Shown: positions 20,768 through 31,885, counted from the first letter of the stretch. The stretch is 64,000 bases of DNA from Dolomedes plantarius (GCA_907164885.2 OU015496.1:186213781-186277780); one strand, 5' to 3'. Numbers and translations are program-made. The notes: a model not told the origin generated them from the letters alone.

Positions 20768-21261
20768 TTATTTATCTTGGTTGCTGTGGGCCATGACTCC
20801 ATAACTCTTTGTTTTTGACAAGGTTTTTCCTTTGTACGGGCGCAAAATGTGAGTAGAAAGCCCAAACGCAGCGTCACCTACAAAGACGTAGGGAAGGTTT
20901 CGGCTTTGCGTACATGGAAGCGGTTTATTTGCTGGGAATTGTAATGATTCATTCATTAGATGTTTATAAAGAGTAGAGTTTTCAAATGCAGTGCTGTCCC
21001 CTTCTCTTCCAAACGACCCTACATCTATGTAAATGAAATTGTAATTCGCATTAGCCACGGCAAATAAAACTATCGAGAAAAATTTTTTTATAATTATACC
21101 AACGACCCACTTTTGGTTGGTTTAATTTTTCTTATATGTTTTCCGTCGAGTGCGCCCAGGCAATGGGGGAAGTTCGCATTTTTTTCAAACACTGAAGAAA
21201 TCTCCAACCACCTTTCAATAATAAAAGGAGGAAAACACTCTTCTCTTAAAATTTGCCACAT
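20768..21261 (-). pseudogene. Harbinger-2 transposase, catalytic region
   Basis: Minus-strand reading: MWQILREECFPPFIIERW, NFPHCLGALDGKH (first catalytic Asp), then after a frameshift near 21085 FSIVLFAVANANYNFIYIDV, GSFGREGDS (second catalytic Asp in YIDVG) and LPYVFVGDAAFGLSTHILRP. These are the central motifs of the PIF/Harbinger DDE nuclease. Upstream YLATG-region coding and the C-terminal CCxLHNF region were not found, so this copy is broken. It lies antisense inside the single intron of the MADF-BESS gene, the same relative place as in element 1. Confidence 0.85.
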
Positions 21262-22095
21262 CACTTATGTGGTTCTATTTCTTATTTACCCTGCAATCCT
21301 CTAACGGCCCAGGTACACTATTAAGTAAGAGGCATAAACATAAATAATTCCTTTTTAATTCTACGTAGAGGTATAACTAACATAGACCGACTTGGGGCTT
21401 CAAATAATAACACAATAGTACCGCAACTTGCGGTACTAAGAAACTGAACTTTAAAGTCGTAATGAACCCTTTCAGGCAGAATATACGTTCACTAACAATA
21501 CCCGTAACCATCGGGCTCTGAAATAACTATCGAAATCGTGCAGCCACCTAGGCTAAATACTAATACGTGCTCTATCAGTTAAATACCGCTATCACCTTCG
21601 ATCTAACTTTTCTCGCCTCTCCGTATCCTTATTAATAGCTTAACGTACTAGCGTACAAATCTCCACTCCCTTCTCGGGCTCTTGCCAACTCAGCGTGTGT
21701 CACTTAAATAGACCAGACACCTGCTCCGAACTCACTTCGACTGGCCTGCACTGCGCAGCTACCAGAAATTTGCATCTGAGCAACACGCGAACCCTACACA
21801 CTGCACAAACTTTCCTGACAATTTTACATAAAGCTGAATGTCCAAGCCGGTAAGATTAATGGAGATCTTTGAGGTAACATCCACTCCCTAGATATCTGTA
21901 ATAGCAACAAAGCCAAATAATTGTTAGCAAATTAGAAAAATAATAATTGGGGAACCAAAATAATAAATAACAAAATAAATATGAGAAAAAAATAATTGCA
22001 TTATTAATAATAAAATTTTAAGAGATAATGAACTTTTTCACTTATTGAGATGAACTTTTTGTTAGTAATATATATATATATATATATATTTTCAG
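21262..22095. other. Intron remainder before MADF-BESS exon 2
   Basis: No gene recognised. A (TA)n stretch and TTTTCAG immediately before 22096 form the polypyrimidine-poor splice acceptor. Confidence 0.4.
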
Positions 22096-22928
22096 TTACG
22101 AAGCTCACTCAAAGATGGAAAAATATGAAAGACCACTACTTGAAGAGCGTACGAAAAAAGACAAAATCAGGGCAACCAGCAGGAACTGGACGACAGTATA
22201 GATACGCAAAACACTTGTCATTCTTGCTGGCATCGATGGCTTTGGCGACCACTAGGTCAACTTTTAAGAATCCTTACAACAATCCTTACAACAATGACTC
22301 TTCTCACTCGCAATCCCAACAAGATGAAGAAGATGGATCCCTATCAGAATCTTCGGCTTCTGCATTCCCACTTTCATCTACTCCACCGCCCACATCTGTA
22401 CCATCCACCAGAGCAGCGCCCAAACGGCAAAGAGAGTTTGAGTCGCCACTTTTACGATTCATAAACTCGCCCGTTACTGTCGAGCCACCGGATGAAGACA
22501 AATCATTTTTTGATTCGTTGATTTCAACCATAAAAAGTTTCAACGAGGATCAAAAGTTGGACTTTAGAAGTGGAGTTCTTGACCTTGTCAAAAGAATAAA
22601 ACGTCAAAATCAAACTCAGATTACATCCATGGCATTTCCTTTTCCAATGTTTTCCCCGAGCTACCAACAATACAGGCCCATTGAAACACTGCGAATTAAT
22701 TTTCCTCCACCTCAACACAACCTTCCTCCAACTTCATCCATTCAATCTACTGTGGCAGACCCCACCTTTTCATCAATGTCTGCTACTTCTTATGTGCCAT
22801 CTTCTTCTACCACGACTGCAACTTCACCAGATATTCGTATTGGTTTCTACCCATCGCAGAAGCCTTTGCAAACAGACAATGCAAACAATGCAACCACAGA
22901 CAATGCAAAAGTTTCGAAAAATCCCTAA
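22096..22928 (+). CDS. Harbinger-2 MADF-BESS gene, exon 2
   Basis: After acceptor TATTTTCAG the exon reads TKLTQRWKNMKDHYLKSVRK then SGQPAGTGRQYRYAKHLSFL, the second half of the MADF domain. A low-complexity Ser/Pro/Gln-rich linker follows, then the BESS motif (PDEDKSFFDSLISTIKSF and KLDFRSGVLDLVKRI), and a Pro/Thr/Ser-rich tail. Stop at 22926-22928. With exon 1 it forms an uninterrupted 344-residue protein, an ordinary size for MADF-BESS proteins. An open frame over a 7.3-kb intron full of repeats suggests it is young or under constraint. Function is inferred from the family: sequence-specific DNA binding, either as the element's accessory factor or as a co-opted regulator. Confidence 0.8.
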
Positions 22929-23286
22929 CCTATAATTAGGTACTTAGATCATTAGATGTAATATTAATGACTTTTTTTATTGCTTCATATTGTTTATACT
23001 TTTTTATTATTATACTTTGTAATTCTGTTCATTATACATTTAAACATAATATTGTTTAATTAATTATGAAAATAGTGCTAATTGAAAAATGTTGATGCGC
23101 TTAATGCAAATAAAAAAATAATAATAAAATAAATAACTAAATGTATATTTTTTTTTCCTTCTCAAAGAATCTATTTGAAAAGGTAATATATTTGAAATAA
23201 TTTATGCACCATGCCAGTAGACTTATTACATATAAGATTACATTATTTTAATCACCTATAATGTAAATATGAAGTATTTTACGTAC
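22929..23286. other. MADF-BESS 3' flank, transposase intron on the other strand
   Basis: AT-rich. AATAAA-like motifs at about 23107-23130 could serve as the poly(A) signal of the plus-strand gene. No other feature. Confidence 0.4.
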
Positions 23287-23530
23287 CTCAATGTTACTGG
23301 CAGCTTCTCCAAGGGTGGTATGGGAGACCTCACGTAGGTTTCTTTTCCTTGTAGTGCGTCGCTGATTCGACCGACCAATCGTCAAAGGATCGAATTGACA
23401 TCCGAAAATAATTGAAAAACTTTTCACCATCTTCTCTGAGATCGATCAAGTATACGCTCCCTTCAAGTACCTCTCGCTGTTGTATGGATGAATCCAGTGT
23501 TTCCTTTTTCTAATTCCATTTTTACGATTT
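23287..23530 (-). pseudogene. Harbinger-2 transposase, N-terminal exon
   Basis: Minus strand: RKRKHWIHPYNSERYLKGAY, then after a one-base shift near 23450 IDLREDGEKFFNYFRMSIRS FDDW; the WxHPxN and KFFNYFRMS motifs are the signature of Harbinger transposase N-termini. A second shift leads to PIPPLEKLPVTL ending TTGAG at donor AG/GTACGT (23287/23286). That end phase fits an exon 2 beginning G-TAC-TTG (RYLATG), as seen at 10261 in element 1. The exon starts about 360 bp beyond the stop codon of the antisense MADF-BESS gene. Confidence 0.8.
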
Positions 23531-23575
23531 ACATGCTTGTACACTAAGTATGAAAAAACAACTTTCTTCTTAAAT

Positions 23576-23842
23576 ATTTGGGCGCGTGTACGATCCATCT
23601 CGGTTGGTGGCAAACGAGAGACTGCGGCTGACGCCTATCACTGCGAAAGTGTGCACTGGAACGCCGATCAGACGCAGATTGAAATGACGCAGCGTCCCAA
23701 TAACTTTTGCGGCAAGTGTGCACCGAAACTAAAGTGCCGCGACACACCGGTTGGGAATAATGTGCAATACCAGTTGTGCGCAAACTGTGGGTCGGGACCC
23801 ATAGTGGAGATAAAAAGCAAAGAAAATTCAAGGGGTCTCTAA
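23576..23842 (+). CDS. Small Cys-rich ORF, unknown
   Basis: A less AT-rich block encodes about 85 codons, including HCESVHWNADQ, FCGKCAPKLKCRD and YQLCANCGSG: six cysteines with two CxxC pairs, then a basic tail and a stop. Six paired cysteines suggest a compact secreted or metal-binding module, but I recognise no family and no signal peptide is visible. The 5' end may be an exon border because the composition changes sharply at about 23576. It lies just outside Harbinger-2. It could be a fragment of a host gene, of an unrecognised element, or chance. Confidence 0.35.
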   Translation: MWARVRSISVGGKRETAADAYHCESVHWNADQTQIEMTQRPNNFCGKCAPKLKCRDTPVGNNVQYQLCANCGSGPIVEIKSKENSRGL

Positions 23843-24230
23843 TAGTTGGAAGTTGAATTATTTAATACAAAAATATGCATTGCATTTTCTATAATAACAT
23901 GTTTTTAATATTGTCATTTATTTTGTACAAATACGTATTAATATTTAAATAAGATGCTTTAATCACACTAGATTTGCTACGGAACAGATCAGAATGTGAA
24001 AAAATGTCTTGCTCACAATTTATATCTGTTTGTAGCAAATCGCTGATAGTTAAAAGTTGAATTATTGAATTATCTAATACAAAAATATGCATTGCATTTT
24101 CTATCATAACATGTTTTTAATATTATCATTTATTTTGTACAAACACATACTAATATTTAAATAAGATGTTCTAATCACACTAGATTTGCTACAAACTGAT
24201 ACACAATGTGAGCAAGACATTTTTTTCATT
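23843..24230. repeat. Tandem duplication, unit ~210 bp
   Basis: Segments 23843-24040 and 24050-24225 share GTTGAATTATTTAATACAAA, AAATATGCATTGCATTTTCT, TAACATGTTTTTAATATT and CACACTAGATTTGCTAC in the same order, about 205-210 bp apart. Confidence 0.8.
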
Positions 24231-24299
24231 CATTCAGTTTTACATGATTTACATAATCACTTACAAATCAAATATTAAGATATCAGATAATATATTCTC

Positions 24300-24391
24300 A
24301 AAAAAATTTTGGTTGGCACGTGGAAAAGTTTTTTGCCAGAGATTTGGCCGGTTTTGGCACGCACTCTCAAAAAGGTTGCCCACCCCTGCTC
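24300..24391 (-). mobile_element. hAT terminus (right end)
   Basis: Ends CACTCTCAAAAAGGTTGCCC ACCCCTG, whose complement CAGGGGTGGGCAACC is a typical hAT end. The opposite end is not found. Confidence 0.5.
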
Positions 24392-26096
24392 TAAACAGTC
24401 AGTCTGATGCCGAAGAATAATAAGAGGTTGGAACATATAGTACAGCCATAACCACTGATGCATCTATTTGTAGCGTGTTGTCATCATGCATTGCATGATG
24501 ACTGTAAAGCCGACACTGACGTAGAAGAAAGTTGTTTAATATTTAAAGCATGTGCATGTGCATTAAACACGCTAGAACTGTGCATCGTTGTTTGCTGCGC
24601 ATATTGCACTAAGAAATAATTCCAACGACCTACTTCTTAGGTCTCAATGCACAATTTCGAGGTTTGGGGGTATAATTAAAGAGGATACACTCTCCAGTAA
24701 TGATACCGTCCCCCGGACGCAATGAAATTGCAGTGTTTACGCAGTCATGCAACAATGACGAAATTAAAATAGCATATTGGGCCTTAGTCAGGGGGCATAC
24801 GAATATTTCGCCTTCCGAAAATGTCATCATCTGACATATATTCCTAATCGACAAGGAATATACGTCAGATATACGCCCCCCCCCCTTATCTATTTGCCTT
24901 TTTATTTACTACTAATTTTATAAAGAGTATTTTTTTTTAGTCCTTGATTTTATTGTTAAAATTTTAGTACTTTTTGCCTTTTATATATCACCGTTCATAT
25001 CATCGAAACATTTTATCAGTTTTCTATATCAATGTTTTTATTACAGTTACATATCATTACTTTTATATATTATATTTTTATAACATTTACACGTATTTTT
25101 TTTTATCAAACTTTTATGCCAGCTTTTCACGTTTGCACGTCTTTTTATTATTTATAGTATCGTTTTGTAATTTCTATTGTTGGTACGAGCCTGGCGCACT
25201 CATATATACTCGTTGTGGGGTCTAGTCTTGTGTGTTGGAGCTTTATGTCCGTTTTTGGACCTTGCGCCATTAAACCCAACCAACCGACCTTCCTAATCGA
25301 CAATAATGCTCGCTGGTCAATTTTACAAATATAAGTCCCGATGTCAAATATACACCACTTTTCGCATGGCGAAATTTTCGTATGGCCGGAAAAACCCGTG
25401 TTACACCATGGTATCAAATGGAGAAAACTTACAGAGTATGGTCGCATAATTTTTCTCGCAGGAAATTAGAAAAAAAAAAAAAAAATGATGGTTACGCCAA
25501 TTTGTCTTTTCAAGCAAACCAATTTAAAAAAATTATTTTCATCTATTTCTAGCTAGAGGAATGGCAATCCACTACAGGTTTTACAAATCTGTTTTATTCT
25601 ATCACTTGTTAAAAGAACGTGATTTTGTCATTTTTATACAAATAATTAGTTCTTTACTTTGTGGGATTCAGTGCTTTTGTGAGTTCAGTAAAAATATTTA
25701 AAATTTACGAATAACGTTGAGATAACATGACGAGGCCTAGATGATTTTGTAACTATTATGAAATGCTTTAAAAAATGTGAAATTAAACTGGGAAGACACA
25801 GGTATTTACTTTTTTAACTCCTAGCAACTGTCCTAAAAGTTTTGTTCTCTTCATAGTCAGCAACGCTGGTACGTATTCGTGACAATTTTCTTTATGCTTT
25901 GTAACCTATTTATTGTTCCTCTAGTATTTACGATAAAAAAATTTTTAACGATTTCTTAAAATCACATTACCGATAATTTAAAATCGTTCAAGTATCAATT
26001 TGGCGATACTTTAAAATTAATTTGTCGAGCATTTAAAATCGCACCATCTTCAATTTGGTGATATCTAAAAATACGCCGACTTCAGTATGGGATGAC
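24392..26096. other. Unassigned spacer
   Basis: No gene supported. Contains a poly(C) run at about 24876 and, at 25180-25300, a block ending TGCGCCATTAAACCCAACC that resembles a retroposon tail, but without a recognisable head. Confidence 0.4.
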
Positions 26097-26100
26097 TTAA

Positions 26101-26987
26101 GGCTGCTGTGTATTAACCCTATTGGATTCGCTCACCTCAGTGTTAACCTATGGTGAAAATGTGTCTGCTATTTACAGCTACATATATGCTGATAATCCAA
26201 TAAAAATGGTATTTTCAAATAGCCTGAACATTTCTGCACCTTGCAACAGGATTCATTTTATAAATTTCATCCACCAAAGAAACTGATGAGCCTTTAAAAC
26301 ACACTATACCCATATTTTTCCCTCGAATAACTAAAAAATATTGTTTGCATTTTCTTTTAAATGAAAAAAGCTTCAGAGTGTAAAATTTCTTTCTCTGTTA
26401 CGGAGTACGTTAAGAAAAAAAATTAAATCCAAGTCAGCAATCCTTGGACACATTTTCTCCATAGGTTAATATGGAGGTGAGCGAATCCAATAGGGTTAGT
26501 ACACAGCAGCCAGTGGCGTAGCGAGCATAACTGGCGCCTGGGGCACGATACCTTTGTGGCGCCCCCCCCCCCGAAAAACATATAATAATATAATATATAG
26601 CACTTATATTGGCGCCCCCCCCCGAAAAACATATAAAAATATAATATATAGACCTTATATTGGCGCCCCCCGTAAAACATATATTAATATAATATATAGA
26701 CCTTATATTGGCACCCCCCCGGAAAAACATATACTAATATAGTATATAAACCTTATATTGGCGCCCCCCCCCAAAAAAATAGTAATATAATATATAGCCT
26801 TTATATTGGCGCCCCCCCCCCCGAAAAACATATAGTAATATAATATATAGACCTTATATTGGCACCCCCACCTCGAAAAACATATAGTAATGTAATATAT
26901 AGACCTTATATTGGCGCTCCTCTGCAAGTGGCGCCCGGGGCATGATACACCCCCTTTCCCCCCCTCGTTACGCCACTGACAGCAGCC
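26101..26987. mobile_element. TTAA-flanked MITE, family B copy 2
   Basis: TTAA at 26097-26100 and 26988-26991. TIR GGCTGCTGTGTATTAACCC on the left; the right TIR (GGGTTAGTACACAGCAGCC) is interrupted by the hAT MITE at 26511-26978, which duplicated ACAGCAGC. Without the insert it is about 411 bp. Confidence 0.85.
26511..26978. mobile_element. hAT MITE carrying an internal minisatellite
   Basis: ACAGCAGC (26503-26510 and 26979-26986) is duplicated. TIRs CAGTGGCGTAGCGAG and complement CTCGTTACGCCACTG. The inside is an array of seven units of about 50 bp (26561-26915), each a C-run, GAAAAACATATA-like text and AATATATAG...CTTATATTGG. A 178-bp relative with a single unit is at 49386-49563, so the array grew inside this copy or its lineage. 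Confidence 0.9.
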
Positions 26988-27199
26988 TTAAAATCGCACC
27001 AACGTGACCAGTAGATTAATTACAGTTCTATGTTAAAATATTCCAAACAACGATAAAATGCTATCATCTTATTGTGATGAATCGCAACGGCGTGAATGTG
27101 ACTAGCATTAGCGAAATCCAATAAAAGTTGGCACGTGGTCTCGGAAGCAGTGAAATCGACACCTTTAGCTACATTTACTCATTATGCAAAACATAAACC

Positions 27200-27981
27200 G
27201 AAGATCACGACCTGAGAACGTCCGAAAGCGCAGCAGTATGATGTGATTTTTCTAGGTCACTAGCGATTACCGCGTTTGAAAGTCATTAAAGGCCCTGTTT
27301 ATAGGCGTTTGCGGGCGCGCGGGACGCGTTCAGAGGAAACCTTGACGTCTTCAGAGGTTCACGTGCCAAAAGAGATTTTGCTAAACGTCAGAACCGAGGT
27401 TTCGTTTTTGTTCGTCCCTGATTCCGAGATTATTCAAAAGTCGCCCGCCTGCATCGCCGTGGACTTGAGAGGAATGTCAACAAAAGGAAACCGAGACACA
27501 TGTGGATGGGTCATGGTCAAAAAGCTTAAAGGAGCGCGAAATCAACAGGAAACTCGGAGAGTGAGATCACCAATCAGCTCCGAGTCCATCTGACTTGATT
27601 AACTGGAAGTTCAGTATCGGACGAGAACTGTCCTTCTGGCTTTGCAATCCACTCAAAGACTAATGAGTCCCATGGCGAAGAGCTAGCTAGTCGTACAAGT
27701 GTCGATCTCCAATGGGACAACCACAAATATTACTCTGTGGTTCTCAACGGCTCTCAAATGCTCTATTTTACCAGGAATTTTGGCACTTCACTTTTTCCTG
27801 CCAACCTTGAAAAAATAAGATATTTAGGTACACATTCAAGGTTTCTTCTATAAGAGTCTCCGTGTCCGAAAACGCCTACTAAACAGCGCCTTTGATGTCC
27901 TTCTAACGTGGTAATCGTTTGTGACCTAGAAAAATCACATTATGCTACTGCGTGTTCAGACGTCCTCGGCCGTGATCTTCC
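27200..27981. mobile_element. TIR element with ~110-bp inverted ends
   Basis: GAAGATCACG...TGTGATTTTTCTAGGTCAC at 27200-27275 is repeated inverted at 27905-27981. The enclosed 105-codon plus-strand frame (27276-27593) has no recognised domain. No clear duplication is seen. Superfamily unknown. Confidence 0.65.
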
Positions 27982-27997
27982 GTCCCTCAAAAAATTC

Positions 27998-29217
27998 ACT
28001 GAAGTGCCACTGAATTAGGTATACCTACCTAGTAACGAGTTGGGCCTCCTCTGGCCTTGATAACGGCTGCCACACGACGAGGCATATATTCAACAAGTTT
28101 CTGGAAACTTTCTACGGGAATGGCTTGCCAAATATTGGCTAAAGCTGTCCATAATTCAGTAAGGTTCTTTGGTGCTGTGTGATGGCCTTTCACGCCTTGT
28201 TCCAAAACATCCCAAAGATGCTCCATAGGATTTAAGTCTGGGCTTCTAGGTGGCCAATTCATGACAGAGAAGTCAGAGGAATGCTCATCCAAGCAGCCAG
28301 TAGCCAACCGGGACTTGTGAGAGGTACAGTTGTCTTGCTGGAAGACTCCATTACCGTGGGGATAACAGAACAGCATAAACGGTTGGAGGTGTTCACCCAG
28401 CAACTCTACGTACCGAATTGCATTGAGGGAGGTTGGTACACGCACCAAAGATCCCAAACTGTGCCACGAAAAAAACACCCCAGACCATGATTGAGCCACC
28501 ATGCCCTTGTACAGTTCCAGCCAGGCATTCAGGATCCATGGCTTCATGAGCCTGACGCCATATTCTCAGCCTCCCGTCGGCGTTAAGTAGTCGGAATCGA
28601 GACTCATCACTCCATGCTACTCGTTTCCAGTCCTCTACACTCCAGTCTCTGTGCTCTGTTGCCCAGGCAAGACGTGCAGCCCGATGGCGAGTATAGAGCA
28701 ATGGTACTCTCGTAGGTCGACGGCTCCCGAAACCCATACGGTGAAGCGAATGTTGCACAGTCCGTTTACTGACTGTACGTCTGGCACCGTCATTAAACTG
28801 GGAGGTAATTTGAGCTAATGTTTGGCTTCGCTGGCTACGTACAATACGCCTGAGCCGTCTCTCACCACGCACTGTCAAGGCTAATTGTCCTTTGCAGTTT
28901 GCCCGATCGCTAGTTTTTTTTCACCATCCATGTATTCTTGGTATACTCTTGACACTGTCGACCTTGAAAATCCTAGCTGTCTGAAGATTTCGGAAATTGA
29001 ATGGCCCATGCGTCGCGCACCTACGATTTGTCCGCGATCGAAGGCGATCTAAATCAGGCAGTTTACCCATACTGGCAATTCCAACAACTAATTCAGAGCA
29101 ACCACAGTACGCGCTATATATGCAGTTACCACAGCGCCCTCACTTTCGCATACATGATGCGCAGCGCTACACAATTTGCATAGGCTTTACTATCCCTAAT
29201 TCAGTGGCACTTCAGTG
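27998..29217 (-). mobile_element. DD36E Tc1/mariner-type transposon (Incomer-like), copy 1
   Basis: Ends CACTGAAGTGCCACTGAATT and complement AATTCAGTGGCACTTCAGTG delimit 1220 bp. TA follows at 29218-29219; the left flank is TT rather than TA. It lies next to the right end of the TIR element at 27200-27981. A second copy lies on the plus strand at 33536-34749. Confidence 0.85.
28029..29070 (-). pseudogene. Incomer-like (DD36E) transposase, copy 1
   Basis: From ATG 29070 (minus): an N-terminal HTH, then a frameshift at an A-run (28913-28920), LTVRGERRLRRIVRSQRSQT, WSDESRF (first Asp), IMVWGVFF, a second shift at a T-run near 28475, FQQDNCTSHKSRLATG (second Asp) and SPDLNPMEHLWDVLEQ (Glu). There are 36 residues between the second Asp and the Glu, the spacing of the DD36E (Incomer) family of Tc1/mariner. 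Stop near 28029. At least two frameshifts; inactive. Confidence 0.8.
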
Positions 29218-29853
29218 TATAAAATTAGAACCCTATCATAATAGTTGAAGCTTTACTCTTGAAATTTTGGTAAGGTTGCATCGTCCGTTGATATTTTTCA
29301 GGGACTGTTCCATCGGTGCACCTAAATTAGCACGTCTACCCTGGTCTAAATCAACCGACCAACCGAAACGTCCAGCTCGCAAATCCACAACCTTGCTTAA
29401 ATATGTAGCGAAACACTTGTTGCTGAGAGATTAGAAAAAAAAATTCTGTTGACCAGTGTAACAGAAAGATGAAAATCACGAACAATCCAAGAATGATCAT
29501 AACCTTTCTTTTGGGGGGGAGGGTGGAAGGAGGGTTGTGTGTATAGAGTTTGTTCACTTCCGGGAAAATCTGTTATAAATTTGCACTATAAATCGAAATT
29601 TCTGGTAACATTTTTATATAAATTGAGCAAAGGAACCCTGTAAAAATTTTTTATAGTGATACTTTGTAGGGGATTTTAGATATAGTATCCTTTTAAAGAT
29701 GGCAAATCAGGATTAATTGCATTTTTAGTAGAATTGTACAGCAGGGTACACATAATCGGTACAGCCTTAAAATGCAGTACGGCAATTTAACCAACGTAGA
29801 AGCAAACTTTTTTTAAAAAATCTAAAATCTAATAGTTCAATACTGACCTTCAA
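29218..29853. other. Unassigned spacer
   Basis: AT-rich with a G-rich run at 29512-29534; no feature supported. Confidence 0.4.
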
Positions 29854-30275
29854 GGCTACTGTGTACTAACCCTTATTGGATTAGCTCAGCTCAATGTTAA
29901 CATGTGAAAAAAAATGTGTCCAAGGATTACCGATTTGGATTTAAAGATTGTTAAAAAATTGTACTCCATAATAGACAGCAATTTTACACCTTGGGACACT
30001 TTTCGTTCTTTAAAAAAATGCGAATAATATTTTTAAATTTAAATTATTCGGGGGGGGGGGAAATCTTGTATAGTGTGTTTTAAACGCACATAAATTCCTT
30101 TAGTGGACTTAATTTATAAAATAATCCTGTTGCAAGGAGCAGTAAAGTCCAGGCTATCTGAAAATACCGTTTTTATTGGATTATCAGCATTTATGTAGCT
30201 GTCAGTAGTAGACACATTTTCTCCGTAGGTTACCATTGAGGTAAGCGAATCCAATAGGGTTAGTGCACAGCAGCC
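29854..30275. mobile_element. TTAA-type MITE, family B copy 3
   Basis: Left end GGCTACTGTGTACTAACCC after TCAA (a mutated TTAA), right end GGGTTAGTGCACAGCAGCC before TTAA (30276-30279). 422 bp, no ORF. A poly(G) run lies at about 30051. Confidence 0.75.
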
Positions 30276-31177
30276 TTAAATGAATAAATTAAATATTGTG
30301 ATTTTATCTTAGAATCTTGTTTCTCTAACCTCCTTAAGTCAGTCAAATCTTTTTGTTCTCTTGAGGAACGGAGTTTAACAGACTTTCTTTATTTGCTGCG
30401 AGTAAAGTGTTACGTAAGTCGAGAAACAGAGAAAAGCTTTTTCCCATGAAGCCTCTCCATGATGAAGGTATCTACGGCGTTTTAATTCTAACCGCAAACT
30501 TCCTGTGCAATATAAAACTATTACAGTCCCGCACGTTCGTGACACTTTGTTCCAATTAAAAAAAGAGAGAGAGAGAGAAGAAGAAAAAAACACCTTATGC
30601 GATCGAACACCTTACGCAGATAGCGCTTATCTGTCGATCTGAATGAGGTGTGTGCACCTTCTGTTCGTGGGAACGGATGCCGACGATTTCTGTTTCCGGT
30701 CATTTACTCTCGTCTCGTAACGATATATTTCCTCGTAAAAAGAGAAATAAAGTCTATCTGTTTCGTAATTGACTGCCGGCGAAAGACAAACAAATAAATA
30801 TCCGATTGTTTTCTAAACGCGGTTAATTTGCCGTTCTCTCCTCTCTGCTACTAAGATGCGAAGATAATCTTATGTCAAATCCTTTGCGAGAAACCATGCT
30901 TATTATGATTATCGCTTTGCCCCAGGCATGACTGCTGATGGACTTGTTATCGGTAGCGTTTATGTTCATACGTTTCTTATCGGTCACGAAATGCGATGAC
31001 ATAATGGCATTTCGAAATATGTAAATATGATAGCGGTATAATATGTAATAATAATCTTTGCCTTATCCAAACCTATGAAAAAAATTTTTTTTTTAATTAT
31101 CAAAATCATTTATTTCAGTCTTTCTGGTTATCATCTGTCTGTTCCCGAACCCAAAGATTTAGAATTTTTTTTATTTT
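30276..31177. other. Unassigned spacer
   Basis: Single-copy-looking AT-rich DNA with a GA-rich tract at 30564-30588; no gene recognised. Confidence 0.35.
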
Positions 31178-31885
31178 TATCTATATATATATAAAACAGT
31201 TCCGTAACTGACTCATTCATTCATTCACTGACTGACTGACATACAACGCACAGACCAAACCGCTGGACCTAAAGGGCTGAAATTTTGCATGGCGATTCTT
31301 CTAATAGTGTAGGGGTGCACTAAGACAGATTTTTCAAAAATTCTTCTTAGATTTTTTTTAATTAAATTTTTAAGCTGTTTTTTTAAACTTTTTTTACGTT
31401 TGCATTGAAAATAATACATTGAGGGTTATAAAATTTATATCACGAGAAAGATCATAAAAATTCCTCGAAAAAAATGAAATTTTCTTCGAATATTTACCTC
31501 CATTTCCTGATTTTTGGTGAAATTTTAAAGATTAATTTTTAGAATTTAATTTATTAAATGCTGATCACGTGATTTCTTTTTCTGGTACTTTCAATAAATT
31601 TATCGTCACGTGCGTAACAACTAAATAGACAAAAAAAGTATTTTTTTCTCTTTCTAATGCAGCAGACGATTGGATATTATCCAAAAAAATGCATATCCCT
31701 TACGATTTTTTTATAAATATATATATATAGATAGATAGATATATATTTTACATCAATTGTATACATTGATCATCGCATTTATTATAAATATATATATATT
31801 TATTTTTTGGCATAAATTGCATACGTTGACCGTTGTATTTAATTTGAATGTACTCCGTAGCGAAGCGCGGGTTTTCAGCTAGTTT
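31178..31885 (-). repeat. Family A repeat, inverted monomer
   Basis: Read on the minus strand it begins CTAGCTGAAAACCCGCGC and ends GTTACGGAACTGTTTTATAT, as in the dimer at 1855-3350, and is closest to the second unit there (for example the CATTCATTCATTC / GAATGAATGAATG block). Confidence 0.8.

Larger units (their letters stand above)
14157..23535 (-). mobile_element. PIF/Harbinger element 2, mirrored relative to element 1
   Basis: Contains a plus-strand MADF-BESS gene (exons 14633-14834 and 22096-22928) and a minus-strand Harbinger transposase (N-terminal exon 23287-23530; catalytic part 20768-21261). This is the same arrangement as element 1 turned round. No clear right TIR was found after 23535, so that end is probably lost. 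The long intron is enlarged by SINEs, a mariner remnant and other repeats. Confidence 0.6.

Noticed and set aside
25180..25300. Possible LINE or SINE 3' tail ending in CCCAACCAACC
   Set aside because: No reverse transcriptase, promoter boxes or duplication could be linked to it; too little to name.
26423..26927. Several overlapping ORFs with repeated ICFSGG-type peptides
   Set aside because: They are translations of the hAT MITE minisatellite, open only because the ~50-bp unit lacks stops in some frames.
27276..27593. 105-codon ORF inside the TIR element
   Set aside because: No transposase or other motif and no related frame elsewhere; kept only as a note under the element.
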